From positions 1-8,816 of the forward strand of contig JACQHV010000065.1 of NCBI GenBank assembly GCA_016198885.1: a DNA stretch of 8,816 bases, given 5' to 3'. The position numbers and the translations under genes are program-made. Positions 1 through 5,661 of this stretch are shown here, one piece after another. This stretch comes from Gammaproteobacteria bacterium (GTDB lineage: Bacteria; Pseudomonadota; Gammaproteobacteria; Eutrophobiales; Eutrophobiaceae). Under the pieces are notes generated by a model that searched no databases, had not been told where the DNA came from, and saw nothing but the letters and a program-made list of their open reading frames with translations. Position 1 is the stretch's first letter. The number at the start of each line of letters is the position of its first letter.

Positions 1-492
1 CGTAAGTTCATTGATAATGTTATCGCGTACTGAATGTGGTTCAGCGACCCTGATTGTAATAATACTTTCAGGGTCCTGCAGCGTATACACACGCCAGTTA
101 ATACCATCTAACATTGAGTCGGAAAAACCATTTGTATTATCAGACAATGCCTGTTTGGGGGCCATGGCGGAAGAGAAGTGGAAATTTCTTTCACTGACAG
201 TAATTTGAAACGCCAGTAATTTTTCATGTTTATGAGATTCAAGGTCTTCTTCAATCTGTCTCAGCGCCCCATTTTCTATATCACTGTGCCCTTCAACTTT
301 TTTATATTCTTCATAGAGTTCTTCATTAACCAACGATAAAAGTATATTGGCGGATTGGGCCAGATGTGCATCAAACAGTTCTTCAATCTCACTTCGCACA
401 CCATAAGAATTAATGATTGCAATTAAAAACCAGCTGATCAAGGTTATTGAAAACAGTGCGATTAAAAGACGTTTTTGAATTGAATATGGCAT
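1..492 (-). CDS. Sensor histidine kinase, QseC/PmrB-like (N-terminal part, cut by window edge)
   Basis: Inner-membrane sensor kinase partner of the response regulator just upstream. Only the first 164 codons are present; the second membrane segment, HAMP, phosphoacceptor His and ATPase regions lie outside the window. The visible protein starts MPYSIQKRLLIALFS and has one hydrophobic segment at about residues 9-31. A periplasmic domain follows, opening with EIEELFDAHLAQSANILLSL (35-54), which matches the start of the two-component sensor N-terminal domain (2CSK_N) found in QseC-type kinases. The ATG lies 5 bases after the regulator stop codon, so the two are almost certainly co-transcribed and probably translationally coupled; no strong Shine-Dalgarno is visible. 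The stimulus cannot be read from this fragment. Family assignment is by recalled similarity and by pairing. Confidence 0.85.
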   Translation of the reverse strand, partial: MPYSIQKRLLIALFSITLISWFLIAIINSYGVRSEIEELFDAHLAQSANILLSLVNEELYEEYKKVEGHSDIENGALRQIEEDLESHKHEKLLAFQITVSERNFHFSSAMAPKQALSDNTNGFSDSMLDGINWRVYTLQDPESIITIRVAEPHSVRDNIINELT

Positions 493-497
493 ATTGT

Positions 498-1151
498 TTA
501 CTTCATCACGTAACCGACACCGCGAATGGTTTTAATAATATCAGCACCGATTTTTTTCCTGAGATTGTGTATGTGAACCTCGACGGTATTACTTTCGATT
601 TCTTCTCCCCACGAATACAGTTTATCTTCAATCTTTGGACGGGAAAGCACTTTCCCTGCATTTTCCAATAGAAGCTGGAGCAGGGCGAATTCACGGACAG
701 ATAATTCTATATCTATCCCGCCTTTATTTACACTGTGTTCTGCGATATCCATGATAATGTCCCGATGTTGTAATAACGGATGGGTTCTGCCATGTGCCCG
801 GCGTATTAATGCACGTAATCGCGCGGCCAGTTCATCCAGATCAAACGGCTTTACCATGTAGTCGTCTGCGCCGTGATCCAGTCCCTCGATTTTGTTGTCC
901 AATGTGTCCCGCGCCGTCAGGATTAGTACGGGCAATGTTTTGCTGGAATTGCGAAGTTTGGAAAGAATATCCAGACCCGATTGTCCCGGTAGATTAAGAT
1001 CAAGGATAACCGCATCATAATCAGTCGAAAGCAGGGCAGATTCGGCCTGATTACCATCTTTAATCCAGTCAATGGAATAAAAAAACTCTTTCAGGCCGGC
1101 AACAATTCCATCACCCAATATTTCGTCATCTTCCACAAGCAAGAGTCGCAT
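498..1151 (-). CDS. OmpR/PhoB-family response regulator, QseB/PmrA-like
   Basis: Cytoplasmic DNA-binding regulator phosphorylated by the adjacent kinase. The protein has 217 residues from the second ATG (MRLLLVEDD), the start used by QseB and PmrA; an in-frame ATG two codons upstream (1157) is also possible. Receiver domain, residues 1-115: acidic pocket EDD at 7-9, phosphoacceptor Asp51 in LDLNLPG, switch Thr79 in LILTARD and Lys101 in VKPF. C-terminal winged helix, about 120-217: FALLQLLLENAGKVLSR, then NTVEVHIHNLRKKIG (recognition helix) and TIRGVGYVMK. The receiver shares LPVLILTARDTL with PmrA, and the C-terminus resembles both QseB and PmrA, so the symbol is left blank. QseB/PmrA regulators bind two TTAA-containing half-sites 5 bases apart, and such boxes occur at 3736-3752 and 4589-4605. 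Confidence 0.95.
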   Translation of the reverse strand: MRLLLVEDDEILGDGIVAGLKEFFYSIDWIKDGNQAESALLSTDYDAVILDLNLPGQSGLDILSKLRNSSKTLPVLILTARDTLDNKIEGLDHGADDYMVKPFDLDELAARLRALIRRAHGRTHPLLQHRDIIMDIAEHSVNKGGIDIELSVREFALLQLLLENAGKVLSRPKIEDKLYSWGEEIESNTVEVHIHNLRKKIGADIIKTIRGVGYVMK

Positions 1152-1194
1152 AATCATTCAGGGGAAACAGGTCATTTCCATTAAAAATAAAAAA

Positions 1195-2079
1195 CTAGAT
1201 GTTACCCATATCTCTTTTAAAATACCGGGAATAGTAAGTAGATATAATTATGGCCAGCCAGGCAAAGGCCAGATATCCCAGTAGATGATTATATTCACCC
1301 ACAAGAAAATACAGGCGGCTTCCGGGTGAAAAATCCGTAATGTAATTGATTAGTTTTATCGCAAATACAACACCGGCATGGAGCCCGATACATTGGATAA
1401 TATTGCCGTTTTTCAGGCGCACCAGAGATAACAATACTCCAAAGGCAAACATGGACAGGAATGTGTCTATGATCGCTGGGTCGCCGAAGCGGGAGAATGC
1501 CCCAGGCAGCATTTCCAGTCCTGTGTGCCAGTTGATTTCGGTATCAACAGGCAAGGCGCGATATTTTATGAAATGCGCCGCTGAATATACAAGACTGGAG
1601 ATAATCACAGCAGACATCGTTCCGATCTTTGCGCATAAACCACCAAGTAGTGCGCCGCGAAACAGGGTTTCTTCGATCAGGCCGACCAGCAGGCCAGTCA
1701 GCATTGCCTTTAACAGTACAAAAATGAATGTTTGCAGGCTGAAATCAATATAAACTTCAAATTGATGGACACCCATGATCAGTAATAAAGCTTCAAGCAT
1801 GATCATGATCCCGATACCCGCACCAATACCCGTTGTCAGATCGCGTTTGATAAATGACGGATCAATTGCAAAACCTGCGACTTCGCGATTCAGGATTTTG
1901 TTTATTTGGAGGTAAAGAAAAATGAACAGAAACCCGCAAAGTGTTGAGATATGCGAGATCATTTTATGAAAAGGCAAATCAATAACCGGGTACAGCAGAT
2001 TATGGAGAGGTACAGCAAGTAATGCCCCGGACAGGAGGGCAAGAATGATTAAACATAAAATAGTGGCAACCGTACGCAT
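1195..2079 (-). CDS. CPBP-family (Rce1/CAAX-type) intramembrane metalloprotease
   Basis: Integral inner-membrane protein of the CPBP/Abi family (PF02517), related to the eukaryotic CAAX protease Rce1. The 294-residue protein starts at ATG 2079; the codon before it is TTG, which would add one residue. Several hydrophobic segments are visible (for example 4-25, 42-57, 82-103, 117-134, 152-168, 207-222, 263-281). Family motifs: EETLFR with Glu136, Glu137 and Arg141; YSAAH with His169 (usually FxxxH); and GLHAGVV with His234. The usual Asn after the last His (HxxxN) is Val here. Catalytic Glu and His residues are present, so activity is plausible. It sits 63 bases after the ICMT-family gene and 37 bases before the response regulator, in the same direction. 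The substrate is unknown; bacterial members process peptides or serve as self-immunity proteins. Confidence 0.9.
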   Translation of the reverse strand: MRTVATILCLIILALLSGALLAVPLHNLLYPVIDLPFHKMISHISTLCGFLFIFLYLQINKILNREVAGFAIDPSFIKRDLTTGIGAGIGIMIMLEALLLIMGVHQFEVYIDFSLQTFIFVLLKAMLTGLLVGLIEETLFRGALLGGLCAKIGTMSAVIISSLVYSAAHFIKYRALPVDTEINWHTGLEMLPGAFSRFGDPAIIDTFLSMFAFGVLLSLVRLKNGNIIQCIGLHAGVVFAIKLINYITDFSPGSRLYFLVGEYNHLLGYLAFAWLAIIISTYYSRYFKRDMGNI

Positions 2080-2145
2080 CAAAAATAATAATGAAGGTAG
2101 TATACGGTGAAAGCCAGCTATTTTTATAAGTTCAGTAACCAGTGA

Positions 2146-2868
2146 TTACTCAGCAAGTGCGCCGCTTTTTTTCATTGACCTTATAAATAGCGCCATCAGG
2201 ATAGCGAAAATGATCGCAATTGCAATCCTTGTTATGAACATGAGACTGTTTTCCAGGCCATGAAGCACAATATGTTCTTCAGCGAACAGGACAAGAACGG
2301 TAATCAACCATGTTAATAACGTGGTGTAGTCCTTGAGGATAACGCGCCGCCAGTTGAATTGCATGGAGTTGAGGGTAAGTCTGACTCCACGCAAGCGGAA
2401 TAACCAGCGATGTACATTATTACAATACTGATTGAATTCCTCTCCAAAATTATTACGTAAGAATGCTTCCTCGGCAGTGATAATTGCGCTGTAGGAGAGC
2501 AGGAAAAAACTTCCACCCAATAAATAGACCCAGAGGTTGTTATGAATCACCATGAATCCGGAAAGGATTATCAAATTTCCCGTATACAAAGGATTTCGGC
2601 AATGGGAAAAGATTCCCTGTGTAACAAGATTGTTAGCGTGAATCTTTTTGTTGACTCCCCCCCGTTTGATATATGCAAGGCCAATTACCGCTGCGCGCAA
2701 TGCCTGGCCGAGAAATATCAATAACAGACCGGCCAAATCCAGCCAAAAATCTGCATATTCATTGCCGGCAAAGGGAACCGGATTGAAACTGAAGAGGAGG
2801 GTGACGAGAACTATTGGAAACAGGATATTACGATAACGGAACAGAAATTGACCATAGTGAATCAACAT
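2146..2868 (-). CDS. Isoprenylcysteine carboxyl methyltransferase (ICMT)/PEMT-family membrane protein
   Basis: Polytopic inner-membrane protein of 240 residues, probably a SAM-dependent methyltransferase acting on a lipid-like or prenylated substrate. Hydrophobic segments lie at about 14-30, 42-64, 98-108, 111-130, 181-197 and 208-229. The family signature is GIFSHCRNPLYTGN (85-98), the SAM-binding His/Arg-Asn-Pro-Leu-Tyr motif. It is followed by AEEAFLRNNFGEEFNQYCNN (132-151), the Glu-Glu and 'FGEEF..Y' element typical of ICMT and related enzymes. About 80 residues beyond the core form an extra two-helix C-terminal region. The gene follows the CmoA-like gene by 43 bases and precedes the Rce1-like protease gene by 63. 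A run of seven G residues encodes part of RGG at 69-71. The substrate cannot be determined; phospholipid or other small-molecule methylation is as likely as protein methylation. Confidence 0.85.
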   Translation of the reverse strand: MLIHYGQFLFRYRNILFPIVLVTLLFSFNPVPFAGNEYADFWLDLAGLLLIFLGQALRAAVIGLAYIKRGGVNKKIHANNLVTQGIFSHCRNPLYTGNLIILSGFMVIHNNLWVYLLGGSFFLLSYSAIITAEEAFLRNNFGEEFNQYCNNVHRWLFRLRGVRLTLNSMQFNWRRVILKDYTTLLTWLITVLVLFAEEHIVLHGLENSLMFITRIAIAIIFAILMALFIRSMKKSGALAE

Positions 2869-2911
2869 GGATACAACCAGTAGCGTTAATTATGATTGAA
2901 AAAACCGGGTA

Positions 2912-3688
2912 TTATTTTACGGCTATGAGACCGGAAAAATTATACCAGCGGAAAAATTCCTCAATATGCTGAAATCCCGCATTCAGAAGTAAATCACGGT
3001 TTTCTTCATTATGATAGGGGATAAGTACATTTTCGAGCGCCTCGCGTTTCTGTGCGATCTCCAAATCTGAGTAACCATTACGCCGTTTGTAATTATAATA
3101 GTATTCAATGAATAACCGGTTCAGCATGGTGCATGTTCCGGTGACTTTCTCCACTAGGATCAGGCAACCATCATCTCGCAGGCCGTTCAGGATCTCTTTT
3201 ATCAAACATGCACGGTTCAGCGGCCGCACGAACTGTAATGTCAATAACATTATTACGACCGAGGCATTTTCAATTTGTGGAGGATCATTCATGTCCGTGT
3301 TTACAAGATGAATTTTTCGCCGGGTATTGGGTTTTGCAAGTTTGATTTTTGCCCTGGCCAGCATTTCGCTGGAATTGTCCATGCCAATAAGATGCACCGC
3401 AGGATTGATGACCTGATCGAGAGCCAGGAGAGTTGTGCCGGTTGCACAACCGATATCGTATAAATTAGTTTCAGGCACAGCGAAACTTGCGGCGATTTCA
3501 CAAGTCATGCGCTGGATCTCATCATAGAATGGTACGGAACGGCTGACCATGTCATCAAAAACCATGGCTGTTTCAGTGCCAAAATTGAAATCGTGGGCGG
3601 CTTGAACAGCAGCAAAGAGCTTGTCGTTACCAGCTACATCGGCATCAGTGTCCACACCAAATTTAATCTTTGTTATTTTTTCTGCCAT
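2912..3688 (-). CDS. CmoA-like carboxy-SAM synthase family protein (class I SAM fold)
   Basis: Soluble 258-residue Rossmann-fold enzyme resembling CmoA, which makes carboxy-S-adenosylmethionine from SAM and prephenate for tRNA wobble-uridine modification. Matches along the E. coli CmoA sequence as I recall it: SVPFYD (Tyr55, equivalent of Tyr39), YDIGCATG (77-84), DN at 104-105, D132, TLQF (150-153), and the hallmark KRRNGYSDLEIAQKREALEN (201-220), whose Arg215 aligns with the carboxylate-binding Arg199. One difference stands out: the ligand-contacting Asn132 of CmoA is Leu148 here. The N-terminus is about 16 residues longer. The expected partner CmoB is not in the window; the neighbours are membrane enzymes and a two-component system. 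It may be a true CmoA or a repurposed paralogue. The gene probably opens a transcript controlled by the box at 3736-3752. Confidence 0.8.
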   Translation of the reverse strand: MAEKITKIKFGVDTDADVAGNDKLFAAVQAAHDFNFGTETAMVFDDMVSRSVPFYDEIQRMTCEIAASFAVPETNLYDIGCATGTTLLALDQVINPAVHLIGMDNSSEMLARAKIKLAKPNTRRKIHLVNTDMNDPPQIENASVVIMLLTLQFVRPLNRACLIKEILNGLRDDGCLILVEKVTGTCTMLNRLFIEYYYNYKRRNGYSDLEIAQKREALENVLIPYHNEENRDLLLNAGFQHIEEFFRWYNFSGLIAVK

Positions 3689-3735
3689 GGCTAACCAACT
3701 GATTGGTATAATAGATTAACAGATATCATAGAAAA

Positions 3736-3752
3736 CTTAAGGAAACCTTAAA
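3736..3752 (-). promoter_or_regulatory. PmrA/QseB-type box before the CmoA-like gene
   Basis: On the minus strand this reads TTTAAG-GTTTC-CTTAAG. That fits the PmrA-box pattern (C/T)TTAA(G/T), five bases, (C/T)TTAA(G/T) at every defined position. It begins 48 bases upstream of the CmoA-like ATG. A possible -10 hexamer TAATCT starts 17 bases after the second half-site, with TATTAT just beyond, consistent with a box covering the -35 region. A regulator of this family is encoded downstream in the same gene string, so autoregulation is the natural inference. The same bases can also be seen as the inverted repeat TTAAGG-aaa-CCTTAA. Confidence 0.6.
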
Positions 3753-3773
3753 TGTTCCGGTTATTACCTGTAA

Positions 3774-4541
3774 TTATGGCTTTTTAATATCTTTGGGTGA
3801 TGACTTGAACAGTTTTTTACCTGTAATCATTGCAGAGACGATGGCATTACCTTCCCTGATCTCTGTGAAAATAACACCAAGAAGATCGATGAAGATAGTG
3901 CCGATCAACACAAAAAAATTGATTTCATGGATGGTAACAAACGGTTCTCTAAATGCACGCATCTTCTCGTATCCTGCCTGGTCTATATTTTCACTGGAAC
4001 CCGGTTTTACACCGGCAAGCTTGCTGTGATCTTCTCCTGCACCTGTCACCTGTTCTTTAATCTCATGCCCGAACGGGGGAAGATAAAGATCTGTCCCTGC
4101 AAGGACCAGTCCTGTCACTGCCTGGAAGGACAGGAGAACGAATAAAATTGTGACCATTATCCGTGCCACAGGATTATGGCCAATGTAATAATCCGGGTGA
4201 TCTGAATGAATGCCAGCCAGATAGGAACGCAGGGAAGTCAGATAACCTGTAGTGAAAGGAAGGACAGATTTCCATTGTGCGTAATGGTTACCATAAAACC
4301 CCCAGATGATTCTCCAGACCAGATTGGCAACAAATACATAACCAAAATAGGTATGTATTGTTTTTAATAAAATTTTCCCTTCCGGAGTAACCCCGAACGC
4401 CTTTGCATTTATGATTGCCAATCCAAGAGTAATAAGGGCGAGCACACACAAAACATTCAGCCAGTGGAATATCCGGGTTGTCCGATCCCAGGCAAAGTAT
4501 TCGGTCAGCGTGCGTTTTGTGCTAATGGCGTGATTCTTCAT
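3774..4541 (-). CDS. Cytochrome b561-type membrane cytochrome (Ni/Fe-hydrogenase b-subunit family)
   Basis: Four-helix inner-membrane haem b protein (PF01292 type) of 255 residues that passes electrons between quinones and a partner redox protein. Helices lie at about 27-45, 61-81, 123-148 and 204-225. The sequence begins WDRTTRIFHWLNV, with haem-ligand candidate His26 in helix 1; His63 is in helix 2 (IHTYFGY) and His205 in helix 4 (IHEIN). The usual second helix-4 histidine, 14 residues later, is Asp219 (FIDLLGV), encoded by GAT at 3887-3885. The family's C-terminal signature EIREGN..SAMITGKK is intact. A roughly 50-residue polar loop separates helices 3 and 4. No c-type cytochrome partner is adjacent. 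Its promoter region (4542-4667) carries a PmrA-like box and an FNR palindrome. Linkage of b561 genes to QseBC-like systems is familiar in gammaproteobacteria. Confidence 0.9.
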   Translation of the reverse strand: MKNHAISTKRTLTEYFAWDRTTRIFHWLNVLCVLALITLGLAIINAKAFGVTPEGKILLKTIHTYFGYVFVANLVWRIIWGFYGNHYAQWKSVLPFTTGYLTSLRSYLAGIHSDHPDYYIGHNPVARIMVTILFVLLSFQAVTGLVLAGTDLYLPPFGHEIKEQVTGAGEDHSKLAGVKPGSSENIDQAGYEKMRAFREPFVTIHEINFFVLIGTIFIDLLGVIFTEIREGNAIVSAMITGKKLFKSSPKDIKKP

Positions 4542-4555
4542 GTAAAATAATGTTC

Positions 4556-4593
4556 CCTGATTAAGTCAGATTATTTTAATCAGGCTGACTTAA
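4556..4593. repeat. Two interleaved 9-base inverted repeats in the cytochrome promoter
   Basis: Two perfect inverted repeats overlap: CCTGATTAA (4556-4564) with TTAATCAGG (4576-4584), and TTAAGTCAG (4561-4569) with CTGACTTAA (4585-4593). Their arms share bases, so they could form alternative hairpins or serve as a multi-site operator. Each arm contains TTAA, the core of the neighbouring PmrA-like box. The element lies 15-52 bases upstream of the cytochrome ATG, where the leader of that gene is expected. Confidence 0.6.
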
Positions 4594-4605
4594 ACTAAGA
4601 TTAAA
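4589..4605 (-). promoter_or_regulatory. PmrA/QseB-type box before the cytochrome b561 gene
   Basis: The minus strand reads TTTAAT-CTTAG-TTTAAG: two TTAA half-sites five bases apart, fully matching the PmrA-box pattern in the direction of the cytochrome. A TAATCT hexamer lies 15 bases beyond the second half-site; the other copy of the box, at 3736-3752, has the same hexamer at 17 bases. The element starts 64 bases upstream of the cytochrome ATG. It could also influence the divergent gene at 4668. Transcription starts are not known. Confidence 0.55.
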
Positions 4606-4618
4606 CCATCAAGGTATA

Positions 4619-4632
4619 TTTGATCTATATCA
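4619..4632. promoter_or_regulatory. Perfect FNR/ANR-type palindrome (TTGAT-N4-ATCAA)
   Basis: The sequence TTGATCTATATCAA matches the FNR/ANR consensus at all ten defined bases, with T before and TT after it. Its centre (4625.5) is about 60 bases upstream of plausible cytochrome start sites around 4561-4567, close to a class I activator position. It is 42 bases upstream of the secreted-protein ATG at 4668. Oxygen- or redox-responsive control of the cytochrome, of the divergent gene, or of both is inferred. No FNR-type regulator is encoded in the window. Confidence 0.6.
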
Positions 4633-4667
4633 ATTATTCATTTAAATACCGGGACTATTTACGAACG

Positions 4668-5402
4668 ATGCTAAATCGCCTGATCACCTTAGTGTTGATT
4701 TTCAGCTTTCCCACAGGATTTTGTTATGCCGATCCAAAAATCTATTCACCTATTGTAAAGCAAGGCGAACTTGCCTTTGAAAATCGTGGTAATACAACGG
4801 TGGATGATGACGATGATAATGATGGATCACAACGTCACGTATTTGAACTGGAGTATGGTGTGACTGAGTGGTGGAAGACGGCGATTGTCGCGCGTCTTGA
4901 TGAACCGTCCGCTGGAACACTGCGTTATGATTCCACGGCCTGGGAAAATATCTTCCAGCTGACCGGGCAGGGGAAATACTGGCTGGATACGGGATGGTAT
5001 CTTGAATATAAGCTGGCTGATGAAGATGGTGCGCCGGATAAACTGGAAACGAAATTATTGCTCGAGAAGCCGGTATATGGTTTTTTGAATACACTGAATC
5101 TTACAATTGAACAAGAGCTCGGCTCAGAAGGTGATGAGGATCTTGAATTTGAATATGCCTGGCGTACACGAAAAAAAATTACATCCGAAATAAAATTAGG
5201 ATTCGAGGCATTCGGGAAACTTGGAGAACTCCGGGATCTTAAATCGCCTGAAGATCAGGAGCACCGTATCGGACCGGTGTTTTATCATGAATTCAGGATC
5301 GGAGGAATTGAGATTGAATATAATCTTGCCTGGTTATTTGGACTGACTGACGCGAGTCCGGATAATACTTTTCGCTGGCAGATAGAAATCCCTCTAGAGT
5401 AA
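4668..5402 (+). CDS. Secreted, beta-strand-rich envelope protein of unknown function
   Basis: A 244-residue exported protein I cannot assign to a named family with confidence. The chosen ATG gives a clean signal peptide: MLNRLITLVLIFSFPTGFCYA, cut before DPKIY. A longer TTG-start version from 4620 would overlap the FNR palindrome and put a poor extension ahead of the signal. The mature part begins KIYSPIVKQGELAFENRG, followed by an acidic run of aspartates (46-50, 52). Short alternating strands come next (HVFELEYGVTEWWKTAIVAR, WYLEYKLAD, FEYAWR, EIKLGFEAFG, GIEIEYNLAWLFGLT), ending FRWQIEIPLE. This pattern suggests an outer-membrane beta-barrel or a periplasmic beta protein. It is acidic overall. 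It is divergent from the cytochrome b561 gene and shares its control region, so a redox-linked envelope role is possible but unproven. Confidence 0.8.
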   Translation: MLNRLITLVLIFSFPTGFCYADPKIYSPIVKQGELAFENRGNTTVDDDDDNDGSQRHVFELEYGVTEWWKTAIVARLDEPSAGTLRYDSTAWENIFQLTGQGKYWLDTGWYLEYKLADEDGAPDKLETKLLLEKPVYGFLNTLNLTIEQELGSEGDEDLEFEYAWRTRKKITSEIKLGFEAFGKLGELRDLKSPEDQEHRIGPVFYHEFRIGGIEIEYNLAWLFGLTDASPDNTFRWQIEIPLE

Positions 5403-5437
5403 ATATTTAACACTCTCTGCCAACAACAGCCGGTATT

Positions 5438-5508
5438 GATAACTATTGACACATGGGCCATTAAATAATAGCGTGTGTCCCCGGCGCTCCAGGTGCCCGG
5501 CAGTTATC
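5438..5508 (+). ncRNA. Candidate structured RNA: compact three-way junction
   Basis: Read as RNA, the stretch folds by eye into a closed three-way junction. P1 is GATAACT (5438-5444) with AGTTATC (5502-5508), seven perfect pairs. P2 is GACACA (5448-5453) with TGTGTC (5474-5479), extended by GCCATT/AATAGC (one mismatch) around an AAAT loop. P3 is CCGG (5481-5484) with CCGG (5497-5500), plus GC/GC and one bulged C. The linkers are only 3, 1 and 1 bases. A small hairpin (5510-5520) and a purine-rich possible ribosome site (5521-5530) follow. I see no cobalamin, TPP or other known riboswitch consensus. It could be a leader of the downstream genes, a processed 3' end of the upstream mRNA, or chance. 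Confidence 0.4.
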
Positions 5509-5539
5509 TGACTGACAGTCTAAAGGGAAGAAAAATACC

Positions 5540-5605
5540 ATGACAACCATTGGTCTGAGGGAATATTTATACCGCCTGAATAAATTGCCGTTTCTTATTT
5601 GTTAA
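5540..5605 (+). CDS. Possible small ORF (21 aa)
   Basis: An ATG preceded by AAAGGGAAG (5522-5530) opens a 21-codon frame encoding MTTIGLREYLYRLNKLPFLI plus a final Cys, ended by TAA. It is one of the better ribosome-site candidates among the plus-strand genes here, though the spacing of about 11 bases is slightly long. It lies between the predicted RNA fold and the cobalamin adenosyltransferase and ends 56 bases before that gene. A leader peptide or small protein is possible; a frame this short could also occur by chance. Confidence 0.3.
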   Translation: MTTIGLREYLYRLNKLPFLIC

Positions 5606-5661
5606 CTCAAACAACACAAAAATATTTCTGTCCGCCAGCACCAATTCACAGTAATTTCAGT

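Noticed and set aside
1158..1194. GGAAA/TTTCC inverted repeat between the protease and regulator genes as a terminator.
   Set aside because: The stem is five bases, AT-rich, and has no following T-run in the direction of transcription; read-through into the regulator gene is more likely.
2657..2663. Run of seven G on the coding strand of the ICMT-like gene, and another at 6409-6415 in the protease gene, as possible phase-variation tracts.
   Set aside because: Seven bases is short for frequent slippage, both frames are intact, and the runs encode ordinary Gly codons.
4750..5094. A 114-codon minus-strand open frame inside the secreted-protein gene, and a similar 141-codon frame opposite the adenosyltransferase (5602-6027).
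   Set aside because: Both are opposite well-supported genes, with no recognisable motif and low-complexity composition; they are shadows of the coding strand.
5446..5474. TTGACA followed 17 bases later by TAGCGT, a possible sigma-70 promoter for the small ORF and adenosyltransferase.
   Set aside because: The -35 is perfect, but the -10 matches only three of six bases and both hexamers lie inside the predicted RNA stems. It remains an alternative to the RNA interpretation but is not strong enough to annotate.
5403..5661. Cobalamin riboswitch expected before a cobalamin adenosyltransferase.
   Set aside because: I find no GCCACTG-type B12 box or the other conserved core elements; the fold present at 5438-5508 is much smaller than a cobalamin riboswitch.
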